The notes beneath the pieces are model-generated. The model searched no databases and had not been told where the DNA came from. It saw nothing but the letters and a program-made list of their open reading frames with translations. A stretch of 64,000 bases of DNA from an uncultured Bacteroidales bacterium (GTDB taxonomy: Bacteria; Bacteroidota; Bacteroidia; Bacteroidales; Tenuifilaceae). The translations under genes were made by a program, and so were the position numbers. Location of the stretch: contig CALBBQ010000005.1 in assembly GCA_937926785.1 (NCBI GenBank), positions 124,001 to 188,000 of the forward strand, in the 5' to 3' direction. Below are positions 1-11,560 of this stretch, piece after piece (position 1 is the stretch's first letter; every line of letters starts with the position of its first letter).

Positions 1-406
1 AAACCACTAAATCCCTATCGAATGATGTAACCACCCGCCAGGCAAAACCCTCGTTGTAGCATCGGAACTGAAGCGATAAACCATTACCGTAATCGAGGGT
101 CAGCTGGTTATACCTCTCCTCCAGCTCGGCAGCCGTGCCCCAAAGTGTTTTAACTATCCGATAGGTGCTATCATAGGTGGCTTTATGCGGACCCAAAAAG
201 CTGTTTTCGTTAAAAAGACTTGTACTCATGGCTATGGCCGAGGGTTGAACCACCATACTACCATGGCTTAGCAGGGTGTAGGTGATTCTATCTTTTACTT
301 CGATATTTGCCACTACCTGGTCGTTGGGCGATTGTAGCTTGTAGCTTTGACCGAGAATAGTATTTGCAGCAATTAGAAGTGGTATTAGTATTGCTATTCT
401 GCTCAT
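1..406 (-). CDS. Glycoside hydrolase family 97 protein, N-terminal part (runs off the window)
   Basis: An open frame starts at the ATG at 404-406 and runs without a stop to base 1, so only the first 135 residues are visible. The N-terminus is a short hydrophobic secretion signal ending near LGQS. The following 'SPNDQVVANIEV' and the later 'CYNEGFAWRVV' match the N-terminal beta-sandwich of GH97, the SusB-type alpha-glucosidase/alpha-galactosidase family. The catalytic barrel lies outside the window, so substrate and inverting or retaining mechanism cannot be judged. It starts 32 nt after the beta-galactosidase stop, so the two are probably co-transcribed. The family call rests on remembered sequence patterns only. 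Confidence 0.75.
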   Translation of the reverse strand, partial: MSRIAILIPLLIAANTILGQSYKLQSPNDQVVANIEVKDRITYTLLSHGSMVVQPSAIAMSTSLFNENSFLGPHKATYDSTYRIVKTLWGTAAELEERYNQLTLDYGNGLSLQFRCYNEGFAWRVVTSFDRDLVV

Positions 407-438
407 TCTGTTAAAGTTTTACATCCACCAAAAATCCA

Positions 439-3606
<3,168 letters not shown>

Positions 3607-3621
3607 TTATTCTATTGCCCT

Positions 3622-4950
3622 TTAGAAAAGGTAGCCAACCAAAACATACAATCCGGATGAACCATACTTTTTATCCATTGCCATTCCGTAATCGGCTGAA
3701 ACTACAAAGTTCTCATTCATAACAATTTTAAGGCCTGCGCCGAATGTGGTGTACAGGTTCTTGTAGCTGTTCGAAAACAATAAGTTGCGTTGTGTTGAAG
3801 GCACATTCGTTAGGTCCATATCGTAGCCCTTGAAAACCTTACCGGCATCGGCAAACAGGTTAAAGCCAAGGTAAAAGTTCTGACCTATGGCATGGAAACG
3901 GTAGGCTTTCCAGCGTAGCTCAAAATTACCAATTGCTGAGTGCCGCCCAACAACTCTATTCATCAGCACTCCTCTAACGGTTTGTGCACCACCAAACCCT
4001 TCGTAGTAGTTACTTGTGGTGAGGTGCTGACGTGCGTAGAACGGCACATTACCAAGGTTCCCCTCGTACCACAGCCTGTAGGCAAACGATAGCTTTTCCT
4101 TCACAAGCGTAAAGTACTGGCGGTGAATTAATGATACTCTTCCGTAGGTATCGTTATTGCCAATGAATTTAGGCGATACCCTGAAAAGTAGCTCGGTCCA
4201 CATACCCTTCATCGGGTTGGTGAGGCGGTCGCGTGAATTGTAAACTAAACCCAACTTTACGCTATTATCGAATCCGCCATTTTTCTCATCGTCAGAAATA
4301 ATTCCCCATGAAACCATTTGATCGTAAAGAATAGGAACATTGGGGATTAGCTCATCGTTATCGCGGCCCTTGTTTAGGTGGTCAATGTCAACAGTTGCTA
4401 TATCGTACCAACCCAGGTCGAGCCCGGCAATCCAATTAAACCTGCTATCAGCAATTTTATCTTCTAACAAGAAATCGGCCTTTAAAGCCTTACGATCGTA
4501 CTTATAGAAAACCTGCGAGATAAAATCGGCGGTTGCATCTATATTCTCAAAGTCGGCATTATAAACGGTTTGGGTGCCATTAAAGCCGTAGAATGGATAG
4601 GTTCTGTTTCGGTTAAAACTAAGGCGACCGATAAAATGCTTGTTGGGGATTAGCGTGTACGAATCGAAGTAGGCAATGGCATCCATGCTTCCCTTGGTAT
4701 AAGCCGAGAGCTGTAAATAGAGGTTATGGTTGAAATCGGGGTAGCGAGAGCCATCGCCAAAATCGAAGGAGTTAACAATGGCGCCGTAGAGCAGGCCAAG
4801 ATTCGAATCGTAACCCAGGGCGGGTAGAACTCCCACTGTCCAACCGGTTTTTACATCATCCTTTTGGGAAGATTTATTTTCCTGATTTTCCTGGCTAAGT
4901 GCAGGCAAAGCAATTGTGCAAACTAACAGTAAGGTAATAACTTTTCTCAT
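3622..4950 (-). CDS. Omp85/BamA-TamA superfamily surface-antigen barrel
   Basis: A 442-aa outer-membrane beta-barrel with a signal peptide of about 19 residues ending at ALSQ. The C-terminus is 'VLVGYLF', with the aromatic last residue that barrel insertion requires. Alternating amphipathic strands fill the chain, and 'GFGGAQTVRGVLMNRVVGR' (about 325-343) carries the conserved VRG motif of the Omp85 strand/lid region. No POTRA repeats fit in the short N-terminus, so this is a barrel-only member, not BamA itself. Its lead position before lacZ and GH97 suggests a link to glycan use or export of those enzymes, but that is inference. Confidence 0.8.
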   Translation of the reverse strand: MRKVITLLLVCTIALPALSQENQENKSSQKDDVKTGWTVGVLPALGYDSNLGLLYGAIVNSFDFGDGSRYPDFNHNLYLQLSAYTKGSMDAIAYFDSYTLIPNKHFIGRLSFNRNRTYPFYGFNGTQTVYNADFENIDATADFISQVFYKYDRKALKADFLLEDKIADSRFNWIAGLDLGWYDIATVDIDHLNKGRDNDELIPNVPILYDQMVSWGIISDDEKNGGFDNSVKLGLVYNSRDRLTNPMKGMWTELLFRVSPKFIGNNDTYGRVSLIHRQYFTLVKEKLSFAYRLWYEGNLGNVPFYARQHLTTSNYYEGFGGAQTVRGVLMNRVVGRHSAIGNFELRWKAYRFHAIGQNFYLGFNLFADAGKVFKGYDMDLTNVPSTQRNLLFSNSYKNLYTTFGAGLKIVMNENFVVSADYGMAMDKKYGSSGLYVLVGYLF

Positions 4951-5015
4951 AGCTTTATGTTTTGGTTTTTGTTAAGGTTTAGGGAAGCTATTTAGAAAAG
5001 TGCAAGCATTTGGTC

Positions 5016-5036
5016 GTTCAAATAAAAAGTTTGAAC
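5016..5036. promoter_or_regulatory. Inverted repeat, possible operator
   Basis: Two 7-bp arms, GTTCAAA and TTTGAAC, are separated by 7 A/T-rich bases. They lie in the 161-nt gap between the AraC-type regulator and the Omp85-like gene, 66 nt upstream of the latter's start. Position and symmetry would suit an operator for the glycan operon. No promoter box was found next to it, and short A/T-rich repeats arise by chance. Confidence 0.25.
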
Positions 5037-5111
5037 AATTTTATAGCGATATTGCGGCTATATTAAATTGATATACAGAACTATAAAAAAATACCACAAA
5101 GGAAGGTTCTG

Positions 5112-6218
5112 CTAAGTATTTTTTTTAGTTGAACTCCTGAACGCCTTTTTGTACTCCGAGGGTGTCATTCCGGTTTCCTTTTTAAAAAGGGTGTTGAATG
5201 AAGTTTTTGAGTTAAACCCCGAATCGTAGGCAATGCCCAGTAGGGTTTCGTTGTCATAGGTAGGATTGGTAAGCCTTTGCTTGGCCTCTTCTATCCTGAA
5301 ACTGTTGATATAGTTGAAAAAGTTAACTCCAAGCTCCTTGTTCAGGTAAGTTGATATTTCCTGTGCACTTAATTTGAGCTGTTCGGCAAGATCTTGAATG
5401 GTGAGCTCGTTGTTCAGGTAGGGCTTGTTTTTAACCATATGCTCATAAAGCAAATCGCCCAGTTTCTGGGGTGTTTTGAAATGGGTATCGTCGGGAGTAG
5501 CAATTTGCTTGGGCTTTTGGTACTGATACAGCACGGGTTGGTGAATACCGTAATAGCTTATGGAAAATGTAAATACCAGCAACCCCAGGTGAAACAGCTC
5601 GATAGGGTTAAATGGAAAAATGTTCTGGGTCGAAAAAAAGATAAAGGTTAAAGCCGATGCAAGGAACCCCCCTAAAATCCAGAAAGCGGAGCTTTTAAGC
5701 CAGTTCAGCATGATGGCCTCGGAACGATAAGAGAAATGATCGCCCAGGGTTCGGTTGTGTTTTCGGATTAAAAGTAACGAGGCTCGCCAGTAGTAAAGCA
5801 TGATGGCCAGAAAAAGGGTGAAGTTAAAAACAGCGAGCCAGGTAATGACACCTTTACCAAAGAAGTCAACAGCATCAATGTCAATTGGTTTAATCCAAAC
5901 TATGGCGATCACCATGAATAGGTATGCAGGAATCAGGTGCAGGTGAATCTTGTTAAGCTTAACCGGCTTTTTGGATATCAGGAGCTTTGTGTAAAAGTAT
6001 AGAAAAGGCCCATAGCTGAAGGGAATGATGATGAGGTCGGGCAGCCAGGTAAAGTAGGTTGCATTAAGTAAAGAGTATAGCATTTCAAAACCAATAATCA
6101 CCAACCAAACCACCAGCAACTTATCGGCCGCACCCTTATTAGGTTTTCGGTAAACCAGGAGTGCTGCAAACCAGGCCTGTATCAGGCCAATGTGGTATAT
6201 TGGGAAAACGTTGGTCAT
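5112..6218 (-). CDS. Membrane-bound AraC-family regulator (7TM N-terminus plus HTH_18)
   Basis: 368 aa. The first 225 residues form seven hydrophobic segments separated by short loops. A linker follows, then an AraC-type double helix-turn-helix from about 265 to 360 containing 'LTIQDLAEQLKLSAQEISTY' and the end motif 'YDSGFNSKTSFNTLFKKETG', with 'MTPSEYKKAFR' closing it. The protein would sense a signal in or across the membrane and bind DNA from the membrane, an architecture common in Bacteroidota. It lies upstream of the Omp85-lacZ-GH97 genes in the same direction, so these are candidate targets, but a global role is equally possible. Confidence 0.85.
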   Translation of the reverse strand: MTNVFPIYHIGLIQAWFAALLVYRKPNKGAADKLLVVWLVIIGFEMLYSLLNATYFTWLPDLIIIPFSYGPFLYFYTKLLISKKPVKLNKIHLHLIPAYLFMVIAIVWIKPIDIDAVDFFGKGVITWLAVFNFTLFLAIMLYYWRASLLLIRKHNRTLGDHFSYRSEAIMLNWLKSSAFWILGGFLASALTFIFFSTQNIFPFNPIELFHLGLLVFTFSISYYGIHQPVLYQYQKPKQIATPDDTHFKTPQKLGDLLYEHMVKNKPYLNNELTIQDLAEQLKLSAQEISTYLNKELGVNFFNYINSFRIEEAKQRLTNPTYDNETLLGIAYDSGFNSKTSFNTLFKKETGMTPSEYKKAFRSSTKKNT

Positions 6219-6345
6219 AAATACGTTTTCCGGTAAATGTAGGTAAAAGTTAGGAAAAATGAAATAATCGTTTAGAGGATGATTTAATGCAGAACGAGCA
6301 AATTACTTGAAAAACTTTCTGAAATGCTAAGAGTTAAAACAACGG

Positions 6346-7770
6346 TTATAGTATTCGATTCTCTCTGATTACCTCATGAACAATATCGGGTAAATTATGC
6401 TCAATGGTTTTAAGTACTTCCAAAACTCTTTTATGGCGAAAACGGTTTTGACCAAGCTCATTGATATGCTGTATAAACAATGCCTTTAACCCATCGCTGT
6501 TTACAATTCCCTCCATGTATTCCGATGCGTGTAGGTAAAGCTGAATGATAGGAAGGTACTGCGGGGTACTTTTCATTTGTTTCTCCTTGGTAGCAAGCTT
6601 ATACCTTCGCACCAGCGAAATTATCTTGGAATACTTCTCGGCATGGAATAATGCATCGATATAGGTGGCAAAAAACAGATGCCAGCGAAACTCAAAAATT
6701 TCAGTTTTGTAACCATTCAGAAAGATTTCCGCATACTCCACGGCTTTGCAAACCGAACCGTTGGCTAGCAGTGTTTTGATGTAGTAGCTGGCAAATCCAA
6801 TTTTGTAGTAAAAGTTTCCGGATTTTTTGAGGTCGGGAAACGAAGCAACCATAATTTCAAGAGCTTTTTCTTTTTTCCCCTGCCGCAGAAGGATATCGCA
6901 TACATTTATCAGGTAAAACAGGTAATCGCTGTTTCGGTAACGGATAGAAAGGAAGCCATACTTTTCGGCTTCATCAAGCTCATTAAGCTTAGAGTGCATC
7001 ATGGCCCGGTTGGCATAGTAGTTAGCCAAAATGCGTTTTGAGTAAAACACATCCTTTTTAAACTGCAAATCGAGGTGCTGGTACACCAACTTCAACTTAT
7101 CGAATTCCCTGTTAGTGTAGTATAGAATGGTAAGCCTTACCAGTGCACGGTACCGGGTGTAACCATCAATTGCCTCATTGTAATAGGTATCAGAAAAAAG
7201 TTTTTCCCAGGTATGAAACTCCTCTGCTACCCATATCTTTTTGAAAATTACCTTTTCCGCAGCCTCGTTCATCTTATTGTTTAGCTGCTGGGAATTAAAG
7301 TAGTTTGACTTATAGCGCTCCAGGTATTCCGAAACAATGACATAGTTGCGGGGGCGGTTGCGTACAATCAGGTAATCGCGGTAATGCTGCAAAACCCTGA
7401 AGAACTTCATGAAGTAGTAGCTGGTGGGCAGCACTTCATCCATTTTTTTGATCAAGTCGATTTCCTGATCCGACTGGATTGAGTCATTCAATATGCATTT
7501 TTCAATGTCACTTACCCAATCGTAAAAGTAATCAACATCAATTTTTTGCAAGTTTTCCTGAATCCAGTTCTTCAGGTAAGAGTAGGTTCGCTTATCAATG
7601 GCTTTATCAAAAGGCAAACGATTATCGGGGTTATTGGAATTGTAATGGATCAGGTTGAGTATTTTTAGATTTTCTTGTTTCTGAAATTGTTGTATAGAAA
7701 TGAGGTAATCCAGCTCATGCGGATAAAGTTCCGAGCAGAACGCCTCAAAGGCAGCTAACTTACTTTTCAT
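6346..7770 (-). CDS. Helical-repeat (TPR-like) protein of unknown function
   Basis: 474 aa from the ATG at 7768-7770; an upstream in-frame start eight codons earlier would add 'MHCKFFLI', which looks unnatural. No signal peptide and no membrane segment are seen. The chain is almost all helical, with many aromatic residues. From about 200 onward there are pairs of helices of TPR character, for example 'LNELDEAEKYGFLSIRYRN'. The N-terminal third is charged and rich in Tyr/Phe. Likely a cytoplasmic scaffold or regulator. I do not recognise the family. It stands alone between the AraC regulator and the SpoIIAA-like gene. Confidence 0.7.
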   Translation of the reverse strand: MKSKLAAFEAFCSELYPHELDYLISIQQFQKQENLKILNLIHYNSNNPDNRLPFDKAIDKRTYSYLKNWIQENLQKIDVDYFYDWVSDIEKCILNDSIQSDQEIDLIKKMDEVLPTSYYFMKFFRVLQHYRDYLIVRNRPRNYVIVSEYLERYKSNYFNSQQLNNKMNEAAEKVIFKKIWVAEEFHTWEKLFSDTYYNEAIDGYTRYRALVRLTILYYTNREFDKLKLVYQHLDLQFKKDVFYSKRILANYYANRAMMHSKLNELDEAEKYGFLSIRYRNSDYLFYLINVCDILLRQGKKEKALEIMVASFPDLKKSGNFYYKIGFASYYIKTLLANGSVCKAVEYAEIFLNGYKTEIFEFRWHLFFATYIDALFHAEKYSKIISLVRRYKLATKEKQMKSTPQYLPIIQLYLHASEYMEGIVNSDGLKALFIQHINELGQNRFRHKRVLEVLKTIEHNLPDIVHEVIRENRIL

Positions 7771-7832
7771 AATCAAAAAAAATTTACAATGCAAGTTAGT
7801 AAAAAAGAACCGGCTAATGCCGGTTCAAAGTT

Positions 7833-8228
7833 TTATATTGTCTTTAACCATTCCAAGGCTTCCTGCTCATTGGTAAAGAACCTAGATGTAAACTTTTTTG
7901 GATCGCGCTTGGCCATTATATTCTTTACGGCAAAGGTGACAAATGGATCGTTCTGCACTAGAACAGCAGAACAGCGATATCCAATTGCCTGAGCCCGGGG
8001 TAACCATTCCTCGTTAAGCCATCTTTGGTCTTCAACTCCGAAAACCTTTGCTTCGGTATTATCGGTGAGTACTTTCACAATTGCATGCTTACGCATCAGC
8101 TCCAAGGCTGTGTTACACCCTTTCCGGAACTCATCGCTGGGGGGTAAGCCAACCCACTTGATCTTTAAGCAGGGCACTTCAACAAGTACATCAATTCTGC
8201 AGTGCTTGCCTACCACAACGGTTTCCAT
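7833..8228 (-). CDS. SpoIIAA/STAS-like small protein
   Basis: 131 aa, cytoplasmic, without signal or membrane segment. The alternation of short beta strands and helices resembles the STAS/SpoIIAA-like fold often annotated in Bacteroidota: 'MRKHAIVKVLTDNTEAKVF', then 'WLNEEWLPRAQAIGYR', 'VTFAVKNIMA' and 'FFTNEQEALEWLKT'. The final 'EQEALEWL' is the usual last helix of this group. Biochemical role is unknown. It starts 6 nt after the end of the lipoprotein hydrolase gene and is probably on the same transcript. Confidence 0.65.
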   Translation of the reverse strand: METVVVGKHCRIDVLVEVPCLKIKWVGLPPSDEFRKGCNTALELMRKHAIVKVLTDNTEAKVFGVEDQRWLNEEWLPRAQAIGYRCSAVLVQNDPFVTFAVKNIMAKRDPKKFTSRFFTNEQEALEWLKTI

Positions 8229-8234
8229 TCACAT

Positions 8235-9188
8235 CTACTTTTTTAGAAAGTCTATAACTGAGGAGTTAAAAACATCCGGCTTCTCAAACATCATAAAATG
8301 GCCACATCTGGGAACCATGACCAACTTACTATTAGCAATTTTAGACGCCCCATACCTGGCAATCTCTTCGGTTTTACCGGGATTAAGGTATCGGTTTGGA
8401 ATCAGGTTATCGTTCTCACCAAAGAAAATCAAAGTTGGGACTTTGATATCGCTCAGGTAATCTATTACGGGCTCATCAACCATTCCCCTAACCGATTGGG
8501 CAACTGCGTAGCAGTAACCATCAAAGTCTGCTGCTTTGCGCATACGGAGCCTGTCGGTAATCATAAATTCGGCCTCCTTGGGAACCTTATAGAAATTGGT
8601 TGCCAGGTTGTTCTGAATGGCTTCGGCTGAAGTGAGCTTAACCCCCTTAGGAGTCATTACATCGCGAAACCATTGTTTTTGACCAGCAGTAAACCTCTCA
8701 AATCCGGCCGGAGAAACCAATATAAGACCCTTAACCACATCAGGATAGAGCAAGGCTGTGGTAATGGAAATTTGTCCGCCCATTGAGTGTCCAGCCAGAT
8801 AAACATTTTGTAAATCAAGCTCGTTGATCAACTCTAATACAACACCCGCATAGTACGACATAAGCCCGCTATGAGGTTCCTTGCTCGATTTTCCGTATCC
8901 GGGTAAATCAATAGCAATGCACCTAAAATGCTGGCTTAGCTCACCCAGGTTACGGCTCCATGCGGGGGAGTAACTCCCAAGCCCATGTATGAAGATTATC
9001 GTTTTATTGCCCTTTCCCAATTCGGTGTAAGCAATGGTATGGCCATCTTTAGGAAGAAGCACCTTTTTCACCTCGAATGGATATTCTAGGTCATCCATCG
9101 TTTTCAGATCGCTCAGCCCCTTATAGGGCGAGCTGCAGCCTGAGGCTATCATAACTGTCAGAATTGCAACATAAAAATATCGAACCAT
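8235..9188 (-). CDS. Alpha/beta hydrolase, predicted lipoprotein
   Basis: 317 aa. The N-terminus carries a lipobox ending in Cys18 (ASGC), so the enzyme is probably anchored to a membrane on the periplasmic or outer face. The alpha/beta-hydrolase core shows the oxyanion strand 'IIFIHGLGSYSPAW', nucleophile Ser135 in 'GHSMGG', acid Asp260 in 'FFGENDNLIP' and His297 in 'RCGHFMMFEKP'; the triad is complete. The cap sequence does not reveal the substrate; carboxylester or lipid substrates are likely. It follows an outer-membrane barrel gene by 10 nt and precedes the SpoIIAA-like gene by 6 nt, consistent with one operon. Confidence 0.9.
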   Translation of the reverse strand: MVRYFYVAILTVMIASGCSSPYKGLSDLKTMDDLEYPFEVKKVLLPKDGHTIAYTELGKGNKTIIFIHGLGSYSPAWSRNLGELSQHFRCIAIDLPGYGKSSKEPHSGLMSYYAGVVLELINELDLQNVYLAGHSMGGQISITTALLYPDVVKGLILVSPAGFERFTAGQKQWFRDVMTPKGVKLTSAEAIQNNLATNFYKVPKEAEFMITDRLRMRKAADFDGYCYAVAQSVRGMVDEPVIDYLSDIKVPTLIFFGENDNLIPNRYLNPGKTEEIARYGASKIANSKLVMVPRCGHFMMFEKPDVFNSSVIDFLKK

Positions 9189-9198
9189 TGCTTATCAA

Positions 9199-10794
9199 TT
9201 AAAAAATTAACCACTTAAATACCAGAAAGGCTGTCCAAGGATTAGCCGGACGCTTATCGAGATTTCCGTTTACCGGGCTACCATGGGAGTTTTCCTTGCT
9301 ATCGAAAAAATCACCAAGCATCAGGTAGGCACCATGCAGCTCCAGACTCATGAATGGGCCAAAGTTGTATGCCAAGGCGCCATTTAGCTCTGTTCCCATT
9401 ACATACCCACCATCTTTGGGTTGAACATTTGAAAGTGCAAATGCTCCACCAACTTTTGCATTGAAACGGTATGGGACGATACCCTTTGACCATGTTAGTG
9501 TAGCCGCAGTAAGTCCATAGCCCATGTTTGAAATATCGCAAACTACAGGAGTAAAACGGTTAACCACATTTCCATGAGGCATTAAAATGTATGAACCACT
9601 ACTGATAAAAATGGCACCTGGCGAAGCCCATTGGTTTCCGGTAATTACGCCAGAGTAACGGCCATCCTTAAGACCATCGGCATCACCGCTTGAGTATAGT
9701 ATGTCGAGGGTTATGGCATCGGCCGGAGTTTGGGCATAACGGTACGAAGCTCTGAGATTGGCTGCAAAGCCAAGAAAATCATTAGCCTTAGTCCAGCGGG
9801 TTTGCGACATGGTTTTGTTCAGCAAAGTATCGGCACGCCCAAGGTTAAAGTTAACAAAACCGGTAATCATCCAGGGGTCAAGCCAATGCTCGGTGTTACG
9901 TCCAAAAAATGTTCCCAACCAGTAAATATCAGCCTTATAGGGAACATCGCCATACCGAAAGAAATAGGTACCGTTGTAGGATGCCAGCAAAGAGTTTAGG
10001 CCTTGCCCTAAAATGGATACGCCTCCTTTCCCCGATGCCCTATCGCGCAGCCAGTATGCCGATAGCCCCCATTTCCAGGCTCGGCTAATATCTTTCTCTC
10101 CTGTTAGCTCAATTAACGAAACGTCGTCGTTCTGTTCCGTTGAGTTCTCGTAAAGCTGGTAGTAACCAGCTTTTACCCTTGAATAATCCCAATCTTTCCG
10201 GACCGAAATGCCTACCCCATCGGTACCCCAGTAAGCAAGCCGATAACCGGTAGTAGACATCTTATCAAAAACCGTTCTGTAGGGGTTATATGGAGTATCG
10301 AAGAGACGTTGCAGCCCCAGGTTTACAAACCATCCCTTCGATGGATTCAGCTCAATTTCAATGTTTTGGGTTTGAAGGTTTACCTGGTCAGCCGAAATAC
10401 CTGAACCCAGGTTACCACCAACCCCGTAAGCGGCATCGCCCCAGGTCCAGTCAATTTCGAACGAAGCCCGTAACAGTGCCTTGCCGTTAAATAGTTTGGG
10501 TTGATAGATAAAAAAGGGTATCAACCTCTGTTCAAAATATCTTGAGGTAACCGAATCGCTTGTGGTTGTGGTGTTACCCCCAAAAAGCCTACCCACAACT
10601 TGCCCTTTCAGGAAATCGCTTTTGGCGTACATGTTCGATGCCACCCCCTGGTTGATGAAGAAGGCAAAAAACTGCAACTCCTTATCGGCCTTTTCGGGGA
10701 TCTCTCTGGTAAAATATTGGTTGGCTGGCATTTGTGCTTTACTGCCCCATGCTATCAGCATGAACAGTGCAAGTACTACTGTTTTCTTTCTCAT
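9199..10794 (-). CDS. Outer-membrane beta-barrel protein of unknown specificity
   Basis: 531 aa from the ATG at 10792-10794; an upstream in-frame start adds six residues (MNLSKS) but separates the Lys/Arg start 'MRKK' from the signal core. A signal peptide ends near SKAQ. The body alternates hydrophobic and polar residues with many Trp/Tyr/Gly turns. The C-terminus 'FLVFKWLIF' ends in Phe, as barrel proteins do. The length fits a 16-18-strand porin of the alginate-export or DUF1302 kind, but no diagnostic motif was recognised. Proximity to the lipoprotein hydrolase (10 nt) suggests uptake of that enzyme's substrate or product. Confidence 0.7.
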   Translation of the reverse strand: MRKKTVVLALFMLIAWGSKAQMPANQYFTREIPEKADKELQFFAFFINQGVASNMYAKSDFLKGQVVGRLFGGNTTTTSDSVTSRYFEQRLIPFFIYQPKLFNGKALLRASFEIDWTWGDAAYGVGGNLGSGISADQVNLQTQNIEIELNPSKGWFVNLGLQRLFDTPYNPYRTVFDKMSTTGYRLAYWGTDGVGISVRKDWDYSRVKAGYYQLYENSTEQNDDVSLIELTGEKDISRAWKWGLSAYWLRDRASGKGGVSILGQGLNSLLASYNGTYFFRYGDVPYKADIYWLGTFFGRNTEHWLDPWMITGFVNFNLGRADTLLNKTMSQTRWTKANDFLGFAANLRASYRYAQTPADAITLDILYSSGDADGLKDGRYSGVITGNQWASPGAIFISSGSYILMPHGNVVNRFTPVVCDISNMGYGLTAATLTWSKGIVPYRFNAKVGGAFALSNVQPKDGGYVMGTELNGALAYNFGPFMSLELHGAYLMLGDFFDSKENSHGSPVNGNLDKRPANPWTAFLVFKWLIF

Positions 10795-10824
10795 TGACTT
10801 TGATAGATTCAATGTTTTTAAAAG

Positions 10825-10859
10825 AATAAGGGACTTGCATTACATGCAAGTCCCTTATT
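10825..10859 (-). terminator. Rho-independent terminator after the small lipoprotein gene
   Basis: A perfect 16-bp inverted repeat (AATAAGGGACTTGCAT with its complement) encloses a 3-nt loop. On the minus strand it is followed by a T-rich stretch. It begins 8 nt after the lipoprotein stop and separates it from the barrel gene downstream. Confidence 0.85.
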
Positions 10860-10866
10860 GCCAAAT

Positions 10867-11373
10867 TTAGCGAACAATCTTTATATACTTCTGAACGTTT
10901 GTTGTTCCATAAGCACCTCCACTGGTGCTTCCAAAACCACCCTGTGCAGTTGGGGGAGTAACACCCTGAATCTGAGGCTCTGTCTGAGCCACCTCATAAT
11001 TCATGGTGTAGGGGTTCTTAGTAGCGTCAATCTCAAAAATTCCCTGGCTGGTTATTGAGGAGGGAGAAGTCTGGTTTAATGTGATATTCCATATGTTTCC
11101 GACACCAGATTTTGCCTGTACATAAGTACCGGTCAACGTAGTTTTGGCACCATCCTTAAAAGATTCAACTAAATAGGTATTGTCCTTATTGAACTTAGCG
11201 TAAATGGAGTCAATTCCTAAATAAGCAAGAAGAGGGGCAACATTTGTACCTGACGAATACCACTCACCAACAATACCAATCTTTTGCGGATCGTTGGAAT
11301 CGTCATCTGAACTTTTTTCGCAAGCCACCAGGGCTACAGAAAACATAACGGCCAAAACAAGATACTTTTTCAT
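10867..11373 (-). CDS. Small lipocalin-like lipoprotein
   Basis: 168 aa. The signal ends in a lipobox (VALVAC, Cys18) followed by an acidic Ser/Asp linker 'EKSSDDDSNDP', which in Bacteroidota favours export to the cell surface. The core opens with 'GIVGEWYSSG' and has short beta strands spaced as in the lipocalin-like domain of Bacteroidota lipoproteins. A Gly/Thr-rich insertion (about 137-158) precedes the last strand 'VQKYIKIVR'. Monocistronic by position: 187 nt upstream are gene-free and a strong terminator follows. Ligand unknown. Confidence 0.65.
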   Translation of the reverse strand: MKKYLVLAVMFSVALVACEKSSDDDSNDPQKIGIVGEWYSSGTNVAPLLAYLGIDSIYAKFNKDNTYLVESFKDGAKTTLTGTYVQAKSGVGNIWNITLNQTSPSSITSQGIFEIDATKNPYTMNYEVAQTEPQIQGVTPPTAQGGFGSTSGGAYGTTNVQKYIKIVR

Positions 11374-11560
11374 TTTCGTAAGATTTAGAGTTAGACTTTA
11401 ATTCGGTTCAGTATTATGTAGGCAAGTAACAAAACCCTGAAATCATGGTCAACATTTACACTATTTTCATCAGGTTGACAAAAGTTTTTATTATATGCTA
11501 ACATATTGCTATTTAATTGTTTTTTAGCACTTTAAATCATTAAAATAAAGATTAGACTTA

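Noticed and set aside
11448..11479. Inverted repeat GTCAAC...GTTGAC with 20-nt spacer upstream of the small lipoprotein
   Set aside because: Only 6-bp arms with a wide spacer in A/T-rich DNA; expected by chance.
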